This document shows, in pieces, positions 35,369 to 46,635 of a stretch of DNA of 64,000 nt. Made by a program: the position numbers and the translations under genes. Source of the stretch: Aplidium turbinatum. Taxonomy: Eukaryota > Chordata > Ascidiacea > Aplousobranchia > Polyclinidae. The stretch lies in contig OU964919.1 in NCBI GenBank assembly GCA_918807975.1, positions 32,247,824-32,311,823 on the forward strand, read 5' to 3'. How positions within the stretch are numbered: the stretch's first letter is position 1; every line of letters starts with the position of its first letter. The notes beneath the pieces were generated by a model. The model saw only the letters and a list, made by a program, of their open reading frames with translations, was not told the DNA's origin and did not search any database.

Positions 35369-35693
35369 CAGGTCCGGATTTAAGGGGGAAGAGGGTGCAG
35401 TTGCCCCAGACTCCCTTTTGAAGGGCCCTCCGACGTGAAAAAATGTTATTTTGTGTTATTATAATTATTTTCTCTCAGCGTTTGAAATCTCTGCAAGATG
35501 CCTCCTTTTTTTTTCAAGGTTAATTTTTGGTCACAAGGTGGCGACTGAGCTTGGCGTAAAGGCATTAGCAACGGTGTGGGTGACTTTCAAGTCACCTTGT
35601 AAATTTTTACGCGCCCTCGGAGCAAAACACTTTTTTTCACGGGCTCCCCGATCTAAGAGTGCCCCAGGCCTCCATCAGTTAAACTCGCCCCTG
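35369..35693. mobile_element. Short non-autonomous hAT-type element
   Basis: Starts CAGGTCCGGATTTAAGG and ends AACTCGCCCCTG. GTTGTGCA is duplicated exactly on both sides (35361-35368 and 35694-35701). The first 40 bases resemble, in inverse orientation, the terminus at 37930-37980, so the two belong to one family. Confidence 0.82.
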
Positions 35694-35830
35694 GTTGTGC
35701 ACCGTCTTCCTAGCGTTCAATTAAAAAATGGCTTACGATTTCGTCATTTACTCGACGAACCTCCTCAGAAACTCGAGTTGCAAATCGATCTGTTTCCGAC
35801 GGCCTCCCTAGCATGCATGTGTCAGATATA

Positions 35831-35854
35831 GGGGGGGGGGGGGGGGGGGGGGGG
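35831..35854 (+). repeat. 24-base poly-G tract
   Basis: Uninterrupted run of G. It marks the junction between the broken multicopy gene and the reverse transcriptase fragment to its right. Runs of this kind are prone to assembly length errors. Confidence 0.9.
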
Positions 35855-35869
35855 TTTGGTCTGGAGGAC

Positions 35870-36750
35870 TGTTCTCGCGCTGAGCTCAATGCTGCAGATA
35901 GGTAGCAGGTGAAGAGTATTGGGGAGAAGCTGTCTCCTTGAGGAGAACCGATGGTTGTCTCAAAGTTTGCAGACATTTCGTTGTTAATGCGCACATAAAG
36001 TTTCGTGCCAGTCAGCAGGGTACGGGTTAGTCGCAGTTCATCTTCATCACAGCCAGCTTGGTCTAAAATTTGAAGGATTTTTTTGCGTTTGATGGTGTCA
36101 AAGGCTTTGGACATATCTATTCCCATTTTGTGGAAGTCCCATTTTCTGGCCATTATCACTGAAACGAGCATACGTTGTGCCCAGACAATGTCAGCACAGC
36201 TTCTGCCACGTTTGAAACCGCTTTGGAAGGGTCTAGTGAAGCTGTCAATTTTGTCTCTAATCCGATGCAAAATGATGATGGAGAGGACTTTTTTGATGCT
36301 ATTGAGGAGCACAATGGGTCGAAGATTAGCTGGTGGTTCTTTTGGTTTCTTGGGTTTTGGTATAGCAATTAGTATGCCTTCGCCGATGGTGTCTACTGGT
36401 TTGTGTTGTTTGAGAGATTCATTAATAGTCTGTGATATTAAACCGGAAATTATGTCTTTGGAGAATTTGAAGAGTTCGTTGTTGACGTTATCAGGGCCAG
36501 CAGCACAACGGTTTTTCAAAGAAGAAATTGCTGCAGACACTTCCTTAGTGGTTATTGGTGTTTACAAGCGTCTTGCTTCTCCGGTGAATGGTTGTATTAG
36601 TTCATCATCTGAATCTGTATATTGTTGCTGAAACCATTTTCTTAAAATCTCTACTTTGCTTTTGTCTGAGACCACAAAACTGCCATTGACATCTTGAATC
36701 AGGATGGGTGTAGGAGGCTTTCTTGCTTTAAATTGTTTTGCTTTAAATCT
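35870..36750 (-). mobile_element. Reverse transcriptase fragment of a second retrotransposon type
   Basis: The minus-strand frame reads NLRPIVLLNSIKKVLSIII, then FQSGFKRGRSCADIVWAQ, GIDMSKAFDTIKR (catalytic Asp in IDMSKAFD), and IGSPQGDSFSPILFTCYL. These are the finger and palm motifs of a non-LTR-type reverse transcriptase, clearly distinct from the LINE at 27500. The segment upstream to about 36750 reads as the linker before the polymerase, with one stop. The YxDD motif and everything after are missing; the fragment ends at the poly-G tract. Clade not determined. Confidence 0.75.
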
Positions 36751-37929
36751 TTAAATTAAACTATTCAAGTAGGCTGCTTGAATAACTGGGGCAGCTTTCT
36801 TTAGAATTTTCTATAGAACTTTCTATTAGATTAAAGCAATGCCATTCCTAAGCAGAAAATAGGCAGGAAGGGTTTAGCCTACTTCCTTCAATCTTGCTTG
36901 AAAATCTTTCACCTTTTCAGACATGTTGGATCAATACGCCTGCTCAACGCAGTTTTTGAACTCAAGGTTCAGTTGGTCAAGCAAGAATAGTAAGCTACAC
37001 ACTTAACCAAAGCAGCGCCAGTTCTTAAGTTAAAACAACAGAAACCGCTTAGTGATATAGAAATCAATAATAGGCTTAATAGCATTAGATTGTACGTATT
37101 GCAGCAGTTGAGCATAGCCTGCCTTAATACGACAATGATTTGTTCTTGATGAGAAACAAATGAAGTAGCGTCTAAACTACAAGGATGGAAAAATACTTGA
37201 AACTACGTAGGCCTATAGTACACATGTCACTCAAAAATTTGTTCACTTTTTAGTTCGTACACTTTTTAGTTCGTACATTTTTGTTTTAACAGCGAAAATG
37301 GGCTCCCCTCAAAAGTAAAAAAACGAAAAGCTACTCGTTTTTCCTTTACAATGCAATGCTAGGGGGGAAAGTTGCCCGACTTCCCCCCTCTCGAAGCCCA
37401 TGCTTCCACCAGAGGGGAAAAATACAATCAACAGCACTATATCCCAAATTTCGGTTTTCAACCAATTTACCTTTAATGTTTAGCATCATTTTGCAAATAA
37501 AAAATTATGCTATGGAAAGCCTGTCTGTTAGTTGGAAGTTGGGAGCCACTAGTTGTTGGTGAAGATTGTTACTGACCAACCAAAAATATACCAATTTCAG
37601 ATTTTGTCTGTGGCTTGTCAAGTTTTACTTTTTTCTTTCTTGCTTCTATAGCCTACTGCTGAATTGGCCATGCAGCTGAATTGGCCACTGGCTTTGGAGT
37701 ACATTTTTAAACTCAGTTCGTTCATCAAAACTCAAAGCTACGCAGTTGAACACAACATCTTACATAAACTATTACTACGTTCTACTTTTTTATGCGAACA
37801 GAAAAGAGGCCAATCTGAAATAAATAGCCTGAGCTTGTACCAACAGACTTTTAAAGATGTTTTTCTTATAATGATAAACACCGTCAAAATTACTTGTATT
37901 TTCAGACAAATAAATAAAATGGAATAAAT
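36751..37929. other. Non-coding stretch, no gene seen
   Basis: No supported gene. Near 37245-37285 the word TTTTTAGTTCGTACA is repeated in tandem. Confidence 0.45.
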
Positions 37930-37980
37930 TTATGACGCCCGGGGCACCTGCACCCTCTGCTCCCCCTAAATCCGGGCCTG
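37930..37980. mobile_element. hAT-type element terminus
   Basis: Read in reverse it starts CAGGCCCGGATTTAGGGGG and continues with the same words as the left end of 35369-35693. No partner end or target duplication was found to the left. Confidence 0.55.
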
Positions 37981-38204
37981 CGATCTATAGTTGTCAAGAT
38001 ACGCAGAGAATGTAAAATGAGTAACTTGTTGCAGAACGCTGATTGATTGCAACGAGCAAGTATGAGTGCAATCAATTCCAACATCTGTACCAGAAACACA
38101 GGAGGTCTTGTTGCAGCGACGCTGGCAATGTAATACACAGAAGTAACGTGAAGTAGGCCTAATGTTAACTGCAACACTACTAAATCCTGTTTGATAACAT
38201 CGTC

Positions 38205-39050
38205 AGAAAAAATTTGAGGTCTCCTTCTGCCAGACCAGACCCGTTTTACTCTTTCACCATAATGGCGCTAAGTGCTGCCCCTTAATTTCCCCCACACTTT
38301 CCAAAATTATGTCTAATATCCAGAAACTGATTTTGCAGTCATGCGCTACGTAAAAGGCATTAATAGATGAAAGTGTTTTTTTTGTTGAAATAAGGAGTTC
38401 AACCGTCAGGATCATGGCTCAGGTGGGGTATCCAATCAGCTGAGGGCAAAATGGTTGTCACTTTTGGATTTCTCAAAGTTAAAACCAGGGGAACAATGCA
38501 AGAGGCTAAAAAATATGAAATTTTTTTGATTTTTGAACAGGTCTATTGTGCAAGTTCAAATCTTTAGATGAAGTCATTATGTTTTTTTCTGGTTTCATAT
38601 TGACATCATCGTCACAGATAAATCTGAGGTCTCTTTCTGTCAGACTAGACCCATTATGAAATTTCAAAATATGTGTATAGGTTGCCTGAAATGAGCAAAA
38701 TACCTTTTTACCATTAGTGGGGTTAAGTGCTGCATCTTCATTGTCTTAATGCCCCACGCTTCTCGAAATAATGCCAAATATAAAAAAGTTAATTTTCACT
38801 TGAGAGCTATCAGTAAGGCATTGGATGGAAGTGTTTTCAGTTAAAATAAAAAGTTCAACAGTCAGGATCATTGCTTAACAGGTCAAAAATAGGTGATTTC
38901 GACAAAATGAAAATGTTTTGACCTCTTGAGACAAGGTATCCCATCATCTGAAAGCAAAATGGTTGTCATTTTCAGATTTATCATGGTCAAAATCATGGGA
39001 AACTATGCAAGAAGCAAAAAAATTTAATGCTTTTTGATTTTTGATCAGGT
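38205..39050. repeat. Two diverged tandem units of about 400 bp
   Basis: Each unit starts with a GAGGTCTCCTTCTGCCAGAC-like block. Each then has a TTAAGTGCTGC word, a GTTCAACAGTCAGGATCATG-like word, GCAAAATGGTTGTCA, and a TTTTTGATTTTTGA end. Copies begin near 38205 and 38625. The array ends exactly where LINE sequence begins at about 39054. Confidence 0.65.
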
Positions 39051-39053
39051 TTA

Positions 39054-41770
39054 ACTAGGAGTGTCCAAAGCCATTTCCCATTGGTGCATGGTTGAGCGGA
39101 AAAGCATGACGCCAGTACGGAGACGGTTGAGGCGCACCACCGCCTGTCTTTGTAGAATTAAGCCGGTAGACAGGTTTCGGCATCGGGGATGAACGAATGG
39201 AGTCTGGTGGTGCTTAACTTCCATTGGGAGCTCCCTTGATAGTCCGCCCAATTAACCGAAGAGAAGTTTTGTCCATCAGCTTTGTTTATCAGAAGTTGAG
39301 CGGCTGGCACGCATGGGTGTTTTGATTTCAGTCGACGGAGGTGCTCTTTTGAGGAGAGGATATCTTGAAATGAAGAAGATTGCTGGGTTCCAATGCTTTT
39401 CGACCGAGAGACAGAGTGGCTTCTTCGCCGCGAAAAAGCTCAGGGGGTTAGATGCCAGCAAGGATGGGAAGATTGGCTAATGGTGAGGGACGCACGCACC
39501 CGGTTACTATGCGCAGAGCGCTGTCGATGACAATGTCGATGTTAAGGCAGTGACCGCTGCGGCACCAAACAGGTGCCCAGTAGGTTACTCTGCTGATGAG
39601 TGGACAAGAGCAAGGGTTGCGATATGCCTTCGCTGCCCAGCTAGAGCCTGCCAAGCGCTTGAGCATCGCAGTGAGCGATGAGAATTTTTTGCGCAGTAAC
39701 ACCAAATGGTGGCGGTACGTGAATGATCTGTATAAGACTCTTATGTTACCCTGAGGTATTTTGGTTCGAGGTAAAAGGACAGTGATTTTCCGTTGTTTAA
39801 AACATTCGACTCACGATCAGCTTTCTGTTTGTGTTGTTGAAAACTGCTGCCACACCCACAGTTTTGTTTTTTGCTGAGTTTCAGTCGCCATTTCTGGAGA
39901 TAAGCTGAGATAGTTTCATTTCCTGGCTCAGCGTGGCTTCAAGGTTTTCTCACGACTTTGTGGAGTGGAGAATTTCAAGGTTGTCCGCGTAGGCTATGCG
40001 TATTTTGCAGAAACCGTGGTTGGCAGGTCGTGGGTGTACATATTAAAGAGAAGTGGAGCCAAGATTGATCCCTGTAGGACGCCATTTTGCAGGCGTCTCA
40101 GTCTGCTTCGCCGTGAGTTGCCGGTGGTGAGGGTGAAGCTTCGATTTCTGACAAGTTCCCTAATCATATGAACCATATGTCGGTCTGGAAGTAGGCGAAG
40201 CAGCTTGCAAGTAAGGCCGCGATGCCATACGGTGTCCTGAGCAGCTGTAAGATCTAAAAAGACAGCGCCAGCCTTCTTTTTGCCTCAAAGCAATTTTCGA
40301 TGTCTTTGGTCAAGAGTGTGACTTGATTTATGGTGGATTTTCCGCGCCCAAACCCAGCTCGCTCCTTTGGAAGGAGTGGGTCGATGATTGGATTGACGCG
40401 CGCATGAATAAGCCTTTCGAGGATTTTAAAACACACACAGAAGAGAGATGTCGGACGATAGCTGCGTGAATCCTCTGGTGGCTTGTGAGGCTTAGGGATC
40501 GCAACCACTAAAGCGACTCCAGATTTTTGGGATTGTGAGGTGGTGCAAGCAGGAAGAAAGGAATTTACGTAGTTAGAACTTGGGCCAGCCGGCTAGCAGG
40601 GTCAGCTAGAGGGCAGGGCCAGCATAGAGCACAAGCGTAGATCAAATCTTATCCGGCCATGGAGACTTGTATGGTTTCACTAGACGGAGGGCGGTGGTGA
40701 ACTCTTCTGGGGAGAAATCTTCGGATATTGTTTCATCTGGTGGTGTTTCCATTCGCCACAGGGCAGATACTTCTTTTGCGACGCGAAATACCTTGCGATC
40801 TTTTATCTTGTAAACCCCGCATTCTTCACTAGCTGGAAGACGATGGCATTTGCAGAAATGGAGCACTGGTGAGGGGAGTTTGCTGAACACCCAGTGAGTT
40901 TTTTGATGATACTCCATGCTTTGCAGCTTGAGAGTGAGAAGTCGGTGGTTTGGATGGTTTCGTTCCATTGCTCAAGCTTCTTAGCTTTCCAGCCGCTCAA
41001 GTAATCTGGTGTCAACGGTGTTAGAAGCAGTGCCAGGTGTGGCATTTATATGTAGAAGCGATAAAGAGTCTCACACTCAGCTGGCTTGACGGTCAGGAGA
41101 TATTGTAGCCTTAGCCGCAGATAGTACGGCGCTGCAGAAGTCCTGGTATGCCTTGTTACGTTGCACGTTTCAGGTGGTAATGACTTTGCAGTAGACTCGT
41201 TAGTCAAGAGGCTGTATTGATTCCAATCGGCTTTTTTGAAGTTTCATCGCTTCACCAATGACAGGAGCCACAAGTTTTGGGGAAGTGATGAAGAACGGCC
41301 AGCGTTGAGACTGCTGGAACTTCTTAAGCACACGTCTGTCTGGAAGTGTGCTGTCGACACTCTCGAAGGCCAAGTCAGGGTTTTTCCCTGTTCTCCAGCG
41401 ACCGGAATGGAAACTGGCTGGTTAGATAGGAGGGCAAGATGGTTTGTACAGTAAAGGCCCAATCAGCCAGCCATTCTCCGAAGCTGCTTGTGTTGTTGTA
41501 GCCCCAGTCGGTGTGCTGGCAGTTAAAATCGCCAGCGTAGAGACTGGAGGGAGAGGAATGTTGGAAGGGATTCAGGTTCTCATGCACAAACGTGGCAATG
41601 CCTTGCTTCCTGCTTAAGGTAGACCCGGGTAGCGTGTAGTTGGGAATAGCTAGCCTACCTACAAAGGTTCAGTGGGTATATTGGAGGAGGATGACGAGAG
41701 CCCGGTTGATATGGGCAAGCTGCTCCACAACTTGGATCTATCTTGTGAAGTAAGCAGAAGTACTTGCTGA
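39054..41770 (-). mobile_element. Broken near-full-length copy of the 27500-type LINE
   Basis: Minus-strand readings follow the LINE order. Near 41690-41600 is the endonuclease start (ALVILLQYTH). At 41375-41587 is AGDFNCQHTDWGYNN, with the catalytic-type Asp and His region. At about 41340 is LPDRRVLKKF. Reverse transcriptase pieces follow at 40254-40508 (ILERLIHARVNPIIDPLLP) and 39994-40176 (NGVLQGSILAPLLFNMYTHD). At 39448-39705 are APVWCRSGH and LRIVTGCVRPS. The frame is interrupted many times by stops and length changes. The 3' end, including the cysteine motif, is missing at the junction with the tandem repeat. Confidence 0.88.
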
Positions 41771-44335
41771 ATTGTTGCATACTGAGTGATTCGACAACCT
41801 CTGAACTTGTCTATTGCCCCCTACAACTGTGCTGTCTGGGTGGAGGCTCTTAGTTGACAAGTTTCATTTCTCATCTGGTTCAAAGCAGATGTTACTCACA
41901 GGATTGGGCACGGGGAGCCATTTGTCTTCTGGGGCATGGAGAGCCACTTTAAACTTAAACAAGAACCGCTTGAAATCAAAACTGAGCGACTCTTGCAACT
42001 TGTTTAGGCCAAGAGGTTGTCCTGTATATATGCTCGAGAATCTTAAAATGTAGAAAGTGTTGTAGGCTAGACTTCAACATGTATGGCCCTGCGGGATGTT
42101 TTCTTTTTATCGATGATTAATAAGGAGTAATTGTTGTTTGAAACAAAAAAGGCATAAGGATTTGTTTGTATTTGTTCTTTTTTTTGGTTAAGTTTCATCA
42201 GCCAAAGTTCTGTATTCACACCCAGAAATAAGCCTAAAGGTCACCTAAAAATGATTGACTATCCGCTGTGGGGCGATAAAGAGATCATTATTCACTTATG
42301 ATCTCATCAGAAAAATGAGTCATCAGCAATGTAGCTTTTTAATTTTTCAGACAGATAAATCAGCAAGAGTTTAATTTTTACAAGACTTGTCTGGCATTAC
42401 ACGATGTTGTAGCTAAGCTGGGCAACTATTATGTCATTAGCCTCTAAAACAGTAAGTCTATCAAAGATTGTACGGAAGATGTTATTTGTAAAAACGTATC
42501 AATAAAGAGATACTGGCGTTAGCACGCCAAAGCCTACTTTCGATAGCCTATGTATTGAAAGTTTTAAAGAATCAATGTGATCTAATTTCGACATTAAACT
42601 TGGCTTATTTTGTATTAGAACCAGATTTACTTACATTGTTGTTGGAACAGCCGTTAAAAAAATGACATCAGGAAACCATGAGTCGAGTTGTTCATCGTTG
42701 TTTAAATGGCTATTGAAATGTGTTGATCAGTGTTTCTTTTTTGGGTGCAAGGTGTGAGCTTAAATAGTAGCTAGAGAAATTCTTGCAAAGTATTTTTTTT
42801 TGATGTTCAGTAGTCTAGCTGATGCGTCAGAAATTTGCTATGTTAGCAGCACGGTGACAAATATTTCGTAATTTATAAGCAAATGAAACTCATGTTACAA
42901 TAACCAGCCAGAGGAATTACAGCACTTTACTCCGTGACTTTGCTGTGAAGCAGTTGAACACTTTGTGGCAACCTACAATGAGTACACTGCAGAGACAGTA
43001 AAGAAAATGGCTGTGCAGAAAGGTAGTACGAAACAAACAACATCGGATCGAAAACGCAATGTTATCTTTAGATGGTCAAACAAGCAGAAACGTTCCTAAA
43101 GATAAAATCTTGATGAAATGAAAGTGTAGGGTTATGCTATTGACGTTTTATGTTGGAATTTCCAACAGAATTAGGCTAACAGAAAAATTCAGTGAAAACA
43201 GTGGAAACTTAACTTTCCGTCAAAAAAGCAAGCTTCTTGAAGGTATATCTGACATTTGGTAGACCACAATCAAAGTTTAATTCAGAGCATAGCCCGTGGA
43301 CGTCGCTGTTATAGCGACGTCCACGCATAGCCTACTTCGTTTGCCTGAATGATCACGACGTTGACTCGGAAAATCACCAAAAGCTTCATTAGCTGATTAG
43401 TGGTTACTCGCCAACCACAGGAAAAACGTCTTTCTTCTTGAGGGATTTCAAAGCACTGCCAGTTCTTGATATTTTCAAAAATTTTCCAAAAAAATTCAAT
43501 AACATTTAACCAAATTATGTTAACTTTCTTCCTACCGCTGTTGGTCAAATAAATTTATGAAGTGTTTTTCAAACGTTTTCTCTTTAATCATTTGCTGTGC
43601 AAAACACGTCACGTCATTCAATCTTTCCTGTGACAGATAAAAGTCGTGTTGGTCTGCAGCACGCTATTGACAAGTCGTTAGAGAATCTTGCTGGAACTAA
43701 ATAGTGTTGGCTACAAGGTGTTTTTAGGACCGAGAAATGTTTTGTTGAGGACGAAAGGGGAGAATAACTTATGTTTAGTTATTTTAATCACATTGTAGTG
43801 AAGATGGCACAGGCTTACAGTTTGAAATCTCTGCTTTGAGAATCATGTTTTGCCTGTCGTATAGTCAGTTCGAAACGTCAATCATTTGAAATCTTGGTCA
43901 TCTATTGGTGCTAAACAAAAACAATGATCAGAAGATGAAATACGATTCAACTGATTTAACTTAATAGAAGAGAAGCAGACATTGAATTTTAGGTAGCTAC
44001 TGCTGTCTTGTGAAGTAAGCAGATTGTTTTTTTTTTTCTTCTTTTGAGCTGCTGACTTTGTGTATTTTATCTAATAGTAATTATGTTATGGACGTGGTTT
44101 ATTTATTGTCGCTCTACAACGGTTAAGGTTTTTAGCGACAGAGCTCGTTTTTAAATTGTATCAGATTTACAATGTCCCCACATTATAAACCGACTTATGC
44201 TCACTGTATTATGCAAGAAAGAACGCAATCGGTACCTCTTTCAAAGTCTTTGATATGACCCGACCTGGAATTGATCTAAGAACTACCAGCACTAGAGGCA
44301 AAGGCCACTGAGCTGGTTATTTTGTCTAATGATTT
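41771..44335. other. Non-coding stretch, no gene seen
   Basis: AT-rich sequence with only short chance frames. The one structured item is a hairpin at 43295-43325. Confidence 0.5.
43295..43325. repeat. Hairpin with flanking 7-bp direct repeats
   Basis: CGTGGACGTCGCT and AGCGACGTCCACG are exact reverse complements separated by GTTAT. CATAGCC lies directly on both sides, as if a tiny palindromic insertion had duplicated its target. Confidence 0.75.
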
Positions 44336-44339
44336 AGTT

Positions 44340-44640
44340 GACGAATTGCAAATCCTTGGAAACAATGAATTTAAGGTTTGCGGATGACATCGCACTACTT
44401 CGTCCCAAGTTCCAATGAGGATGACCTACTGTGTTAGAGAAAGTAGGCAAGAACAAAATTTAAGCAGGACCTTTATGGCATAAAAAAAGGAAATGCAAGT
44501 GAGATTTTGTTAACATGAGCCCTCATATCCAACAAAGGTTACAGTGCATTGGAGATTTGAAAATCTCTGATAATGGCAAAGCAGTAATAAAAATGAAGCA
44601 TGTATGGAAGAGGTGTGGCATAATTTTTGTCTTTTAGCTA
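44340..44640 (+). pseudogene. Decayed retrotransposon reverse transcriptase fragment
   Basis: One frame reads LRFADDIALLRPKFQ, which fits the FADD catalytic box of RTE-like reverse transcriptases. Stops follow at once, and a faint continuation (GDLKISDNGKAV) is seen near 44560-44610. No other motif was found. Confidence 0.4.
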
Positions 44641-44783
44641 GGTTGTTTCGGGTTATCATATTTTTATTTTATTTTCGTATTGTAACGTTCAAAGTTAACG
44701 GTGAAAACGGGTTTAAAAAAATCAACACCATATTGATGATATTTTATATGGAGTTGCCGAGTTGCTATGTTTAAATGCGTTAA

Positions 44784-45098
44784 CCCTTTGAGGACCGTTG
44801 GTACATATGTGTACCATGAACTTTTTTCACGATTTCTAATCATTTTCTTGTAGTTATCAAAAAGTATTTGTCTCTAAACGTTTCTTAAATAAATAATCTA
44901 TTTATAAATAAAAAAAAATTGGAAATTGTATTTTGTTTTAGCTTTGCTTTAACTGTTAATATAATTTTTATTCTACATCAATGTTTAGTGATTAATCTGA
45001 CTTATCCCATCAGTAAAACCACAAAAAAAAATACAAAACATGTTGCTAGACAATGCTAAACTTTTGTGGTACACATATGTACCAAAGGTCCTGAAGGG
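44784..45098. mobile_element. Small piggyBac-like non-autonomous element, copy 1
   Basis: Preceded by TTAA (44780-44783) and beginning CCCTTTGAGGACC; it ends GGTCCTGAAGGG, followed by TAAC, a one-base decayed TTAA. Just inside each end is a palindromic GGTACATATGTGTACC or GGTACACATATGTACC. About 315 bp with no coding sequence. Confidence 0.7.
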
Positions 45099-45639
45099 TA
45101 ACTTCTATTAGTCCAATGGAGAGATATAGTGATGTGGGAAAAACTTAAAAGTTAAGACTGTTGTTGTGAAATTTTAATATAAATAACACATAATATTTTA
45201 GAAATGTATTTTAGATCTACATGCAAAGGTAAATTTAACTGATAGCATTACTTCCGGTTGAAAAATTTTCAATAATTTGGCGCGAATTATGTCAATACTG
45301 TACGAGCAATTATGATTTTCGTCGTCGTCGCCGTGTGAGCCACTGAAAACACCCCACCTAACCGAATAACTTTACCGACTATTTGAAGTTAGTTTTTGTT
45401 TCGCAGAGTAGCGATGAACCATGAATGTAGAAGTGTTAGCTGTAGAGTTAGGGTATTCAACAGGTTATAGGAAGTGCTAGTCCAGCCTAGGGCATCTCAA
45501 AATCACTTGAACCTTGTATACAACGGCTAGGCTAGTCAAGACTAAGCTCAATACTAGTAAAGTTTGTCTCCAAAGCAATACTGTTAGTTTTTTTTTAAAT
45601 ACAGCTTAGGAATATCAACTTTTCAACAAAGTTTGAATG

Positions 45640-45800
45640 CATTTTTTCAAAATTTGGGGTAAAAACATGCTCAGAACGCACCAAATTTAATGCGATTTTT
45701 CAAATTTTTCTGGGAGGAGACCCCCCAGACCCCCTCGTGAAGTCGTTCGACTTCGGAGAACTCAGCGGCGGGCTTCACCCCTCCCCCACTATTCATTGCA
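45640..45800 (-). mobile_element. Partial, diverged relative of the short hAT-type element (copy 4)
   Basis: TTGGGGTAAAAACATGCTCAG, then GCACCAAATTTAATGCGATT and TTTTTCTGGGAGGAGACCCC correspond to the second half of 1208-1683 and 3373-3851. Ends are not defined. Confidence 0.5.
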
Positions 45801-45876
45801 GCCCTACTGCTCACAAACAGACCAGCCGCCACTGTGTAACTGTAAAACCATACCAGCAATGATACTAAACACATTA

Positions 45877-46039
45877 CCCTTAAGGACCAATGGTACACAT
45901 ATGTACCACAGCGTAACTTCTATTTGAAATAAAAAAAAATTAATTTTTTGACAAATACTCCTTTAAAGTGATAAACTTGTAGTAAATATCATCAATATTT
46001 CAATAAAACATGTCTCAAAAGTTTATGGTCCTCAAAGGG
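45877..46039. mobile_element. Small piggyBac-like non-autonomous element, copy 2
   Basis: Begins CCCTTAAGGACC and ends GGTCCTCAAAGGG, inverted ends like those of 44784-45098. The palindrome GGTACACATATGTACC lies just inside the left end. About 163 bp; the inner palindrome at the right end is lost. Confidence 0.65.
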
Positions 46040-46635
46040 CTGCTACAGGCAGAAAACAGCACAGCTTCTCGATTTTAAGCCCAGCTAGATCGTTTTTAAG
46101 GATTAATTTGGATTTGAGGAATTAAAGCGAACAGTTTGGGTAAACGATCTCAGGAAATGACTCTTTTCCTTCACTGCTCGTTGCTGTACATTATGACGTA
46201 AAAGCTTGTTGGTAATTGATCGTCTGTCATTTGTGCCTAAACGAGCTGAAATTTCAGCAATTCTACAGACGCTTGCAGTAGCCGATCAGCAATAATATTA
46301 AGTTTTAAGATTTGTTTAGCGGCTGCACTAGTCTACTGCGTGCCAGAAAGGTGAGATCTCATGTACAGGGTTGCCAGAGCCTATAAATTTTTCCAGCCAA
46401 AAACAGGTATCAAACCAGCCAAAAATTTCAAAAACAAGCCACATTTTTTTTGTAAATAGTCCTAAAAGGATTTAAAGCATATAGGTATGTTACGTACACT
46501 TAAAATGAGCAAAATGCTTAAAAAAACAGGTTTTGTTCATGTTTGTGGGTTTTATTTGTCGTCTGCGGGTTCGGTTTCAGAGAACCAGTTTACTATGCAG
46601 TTCACTTACTCATCCAACTGCACTGTGGTCTAAGA

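Larger units (their letters stand above)
32353..35830 (-). pseudogene. Broken gene of an unclassified multicopy transposon-like protein family
   Basis: Several minus-strand readings in consistent order look like one decayed protein. Near the 5' end (35800-35040) are charged segments. At about 33040-33150 is KGIRVVGCDGTAVNTG. At 32800-32990 is SSGPQTFKGFISRV. At 32342-32780 are KQGHARWLTLVSRICRLYIS and NDDICYIVKVYAPMWF, then HPENVVLALLHDESKPMRML. Relatives of the GCDGTxVNTG and HARWLT segments occur in many invertebrate genomes; I cannot give the family a name or function. Two hAT-type elements lie inside it (33328-34557 and 35369-35693) and a third (30684-32352) cuts its 3' end, with similar reading continuing briefly beyond. 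It is broken in several places and not functional. Confidence 0.55.

Noticed and set aside
36083-36631. 182-codon plus-strand frame
   Set aside because: It mirrors the reverse transcriptase on the minus strand, which has recognisable catalytic motifs.
35369-37980. One 2.6-kb hAT element from the similar inverted ends at 35369 and 37980
   Set aside because: 35369 pairs better with 35693, where the flanking GTTGTGCA duplication is exact; the flanks of 37980 do not match those of 35369.
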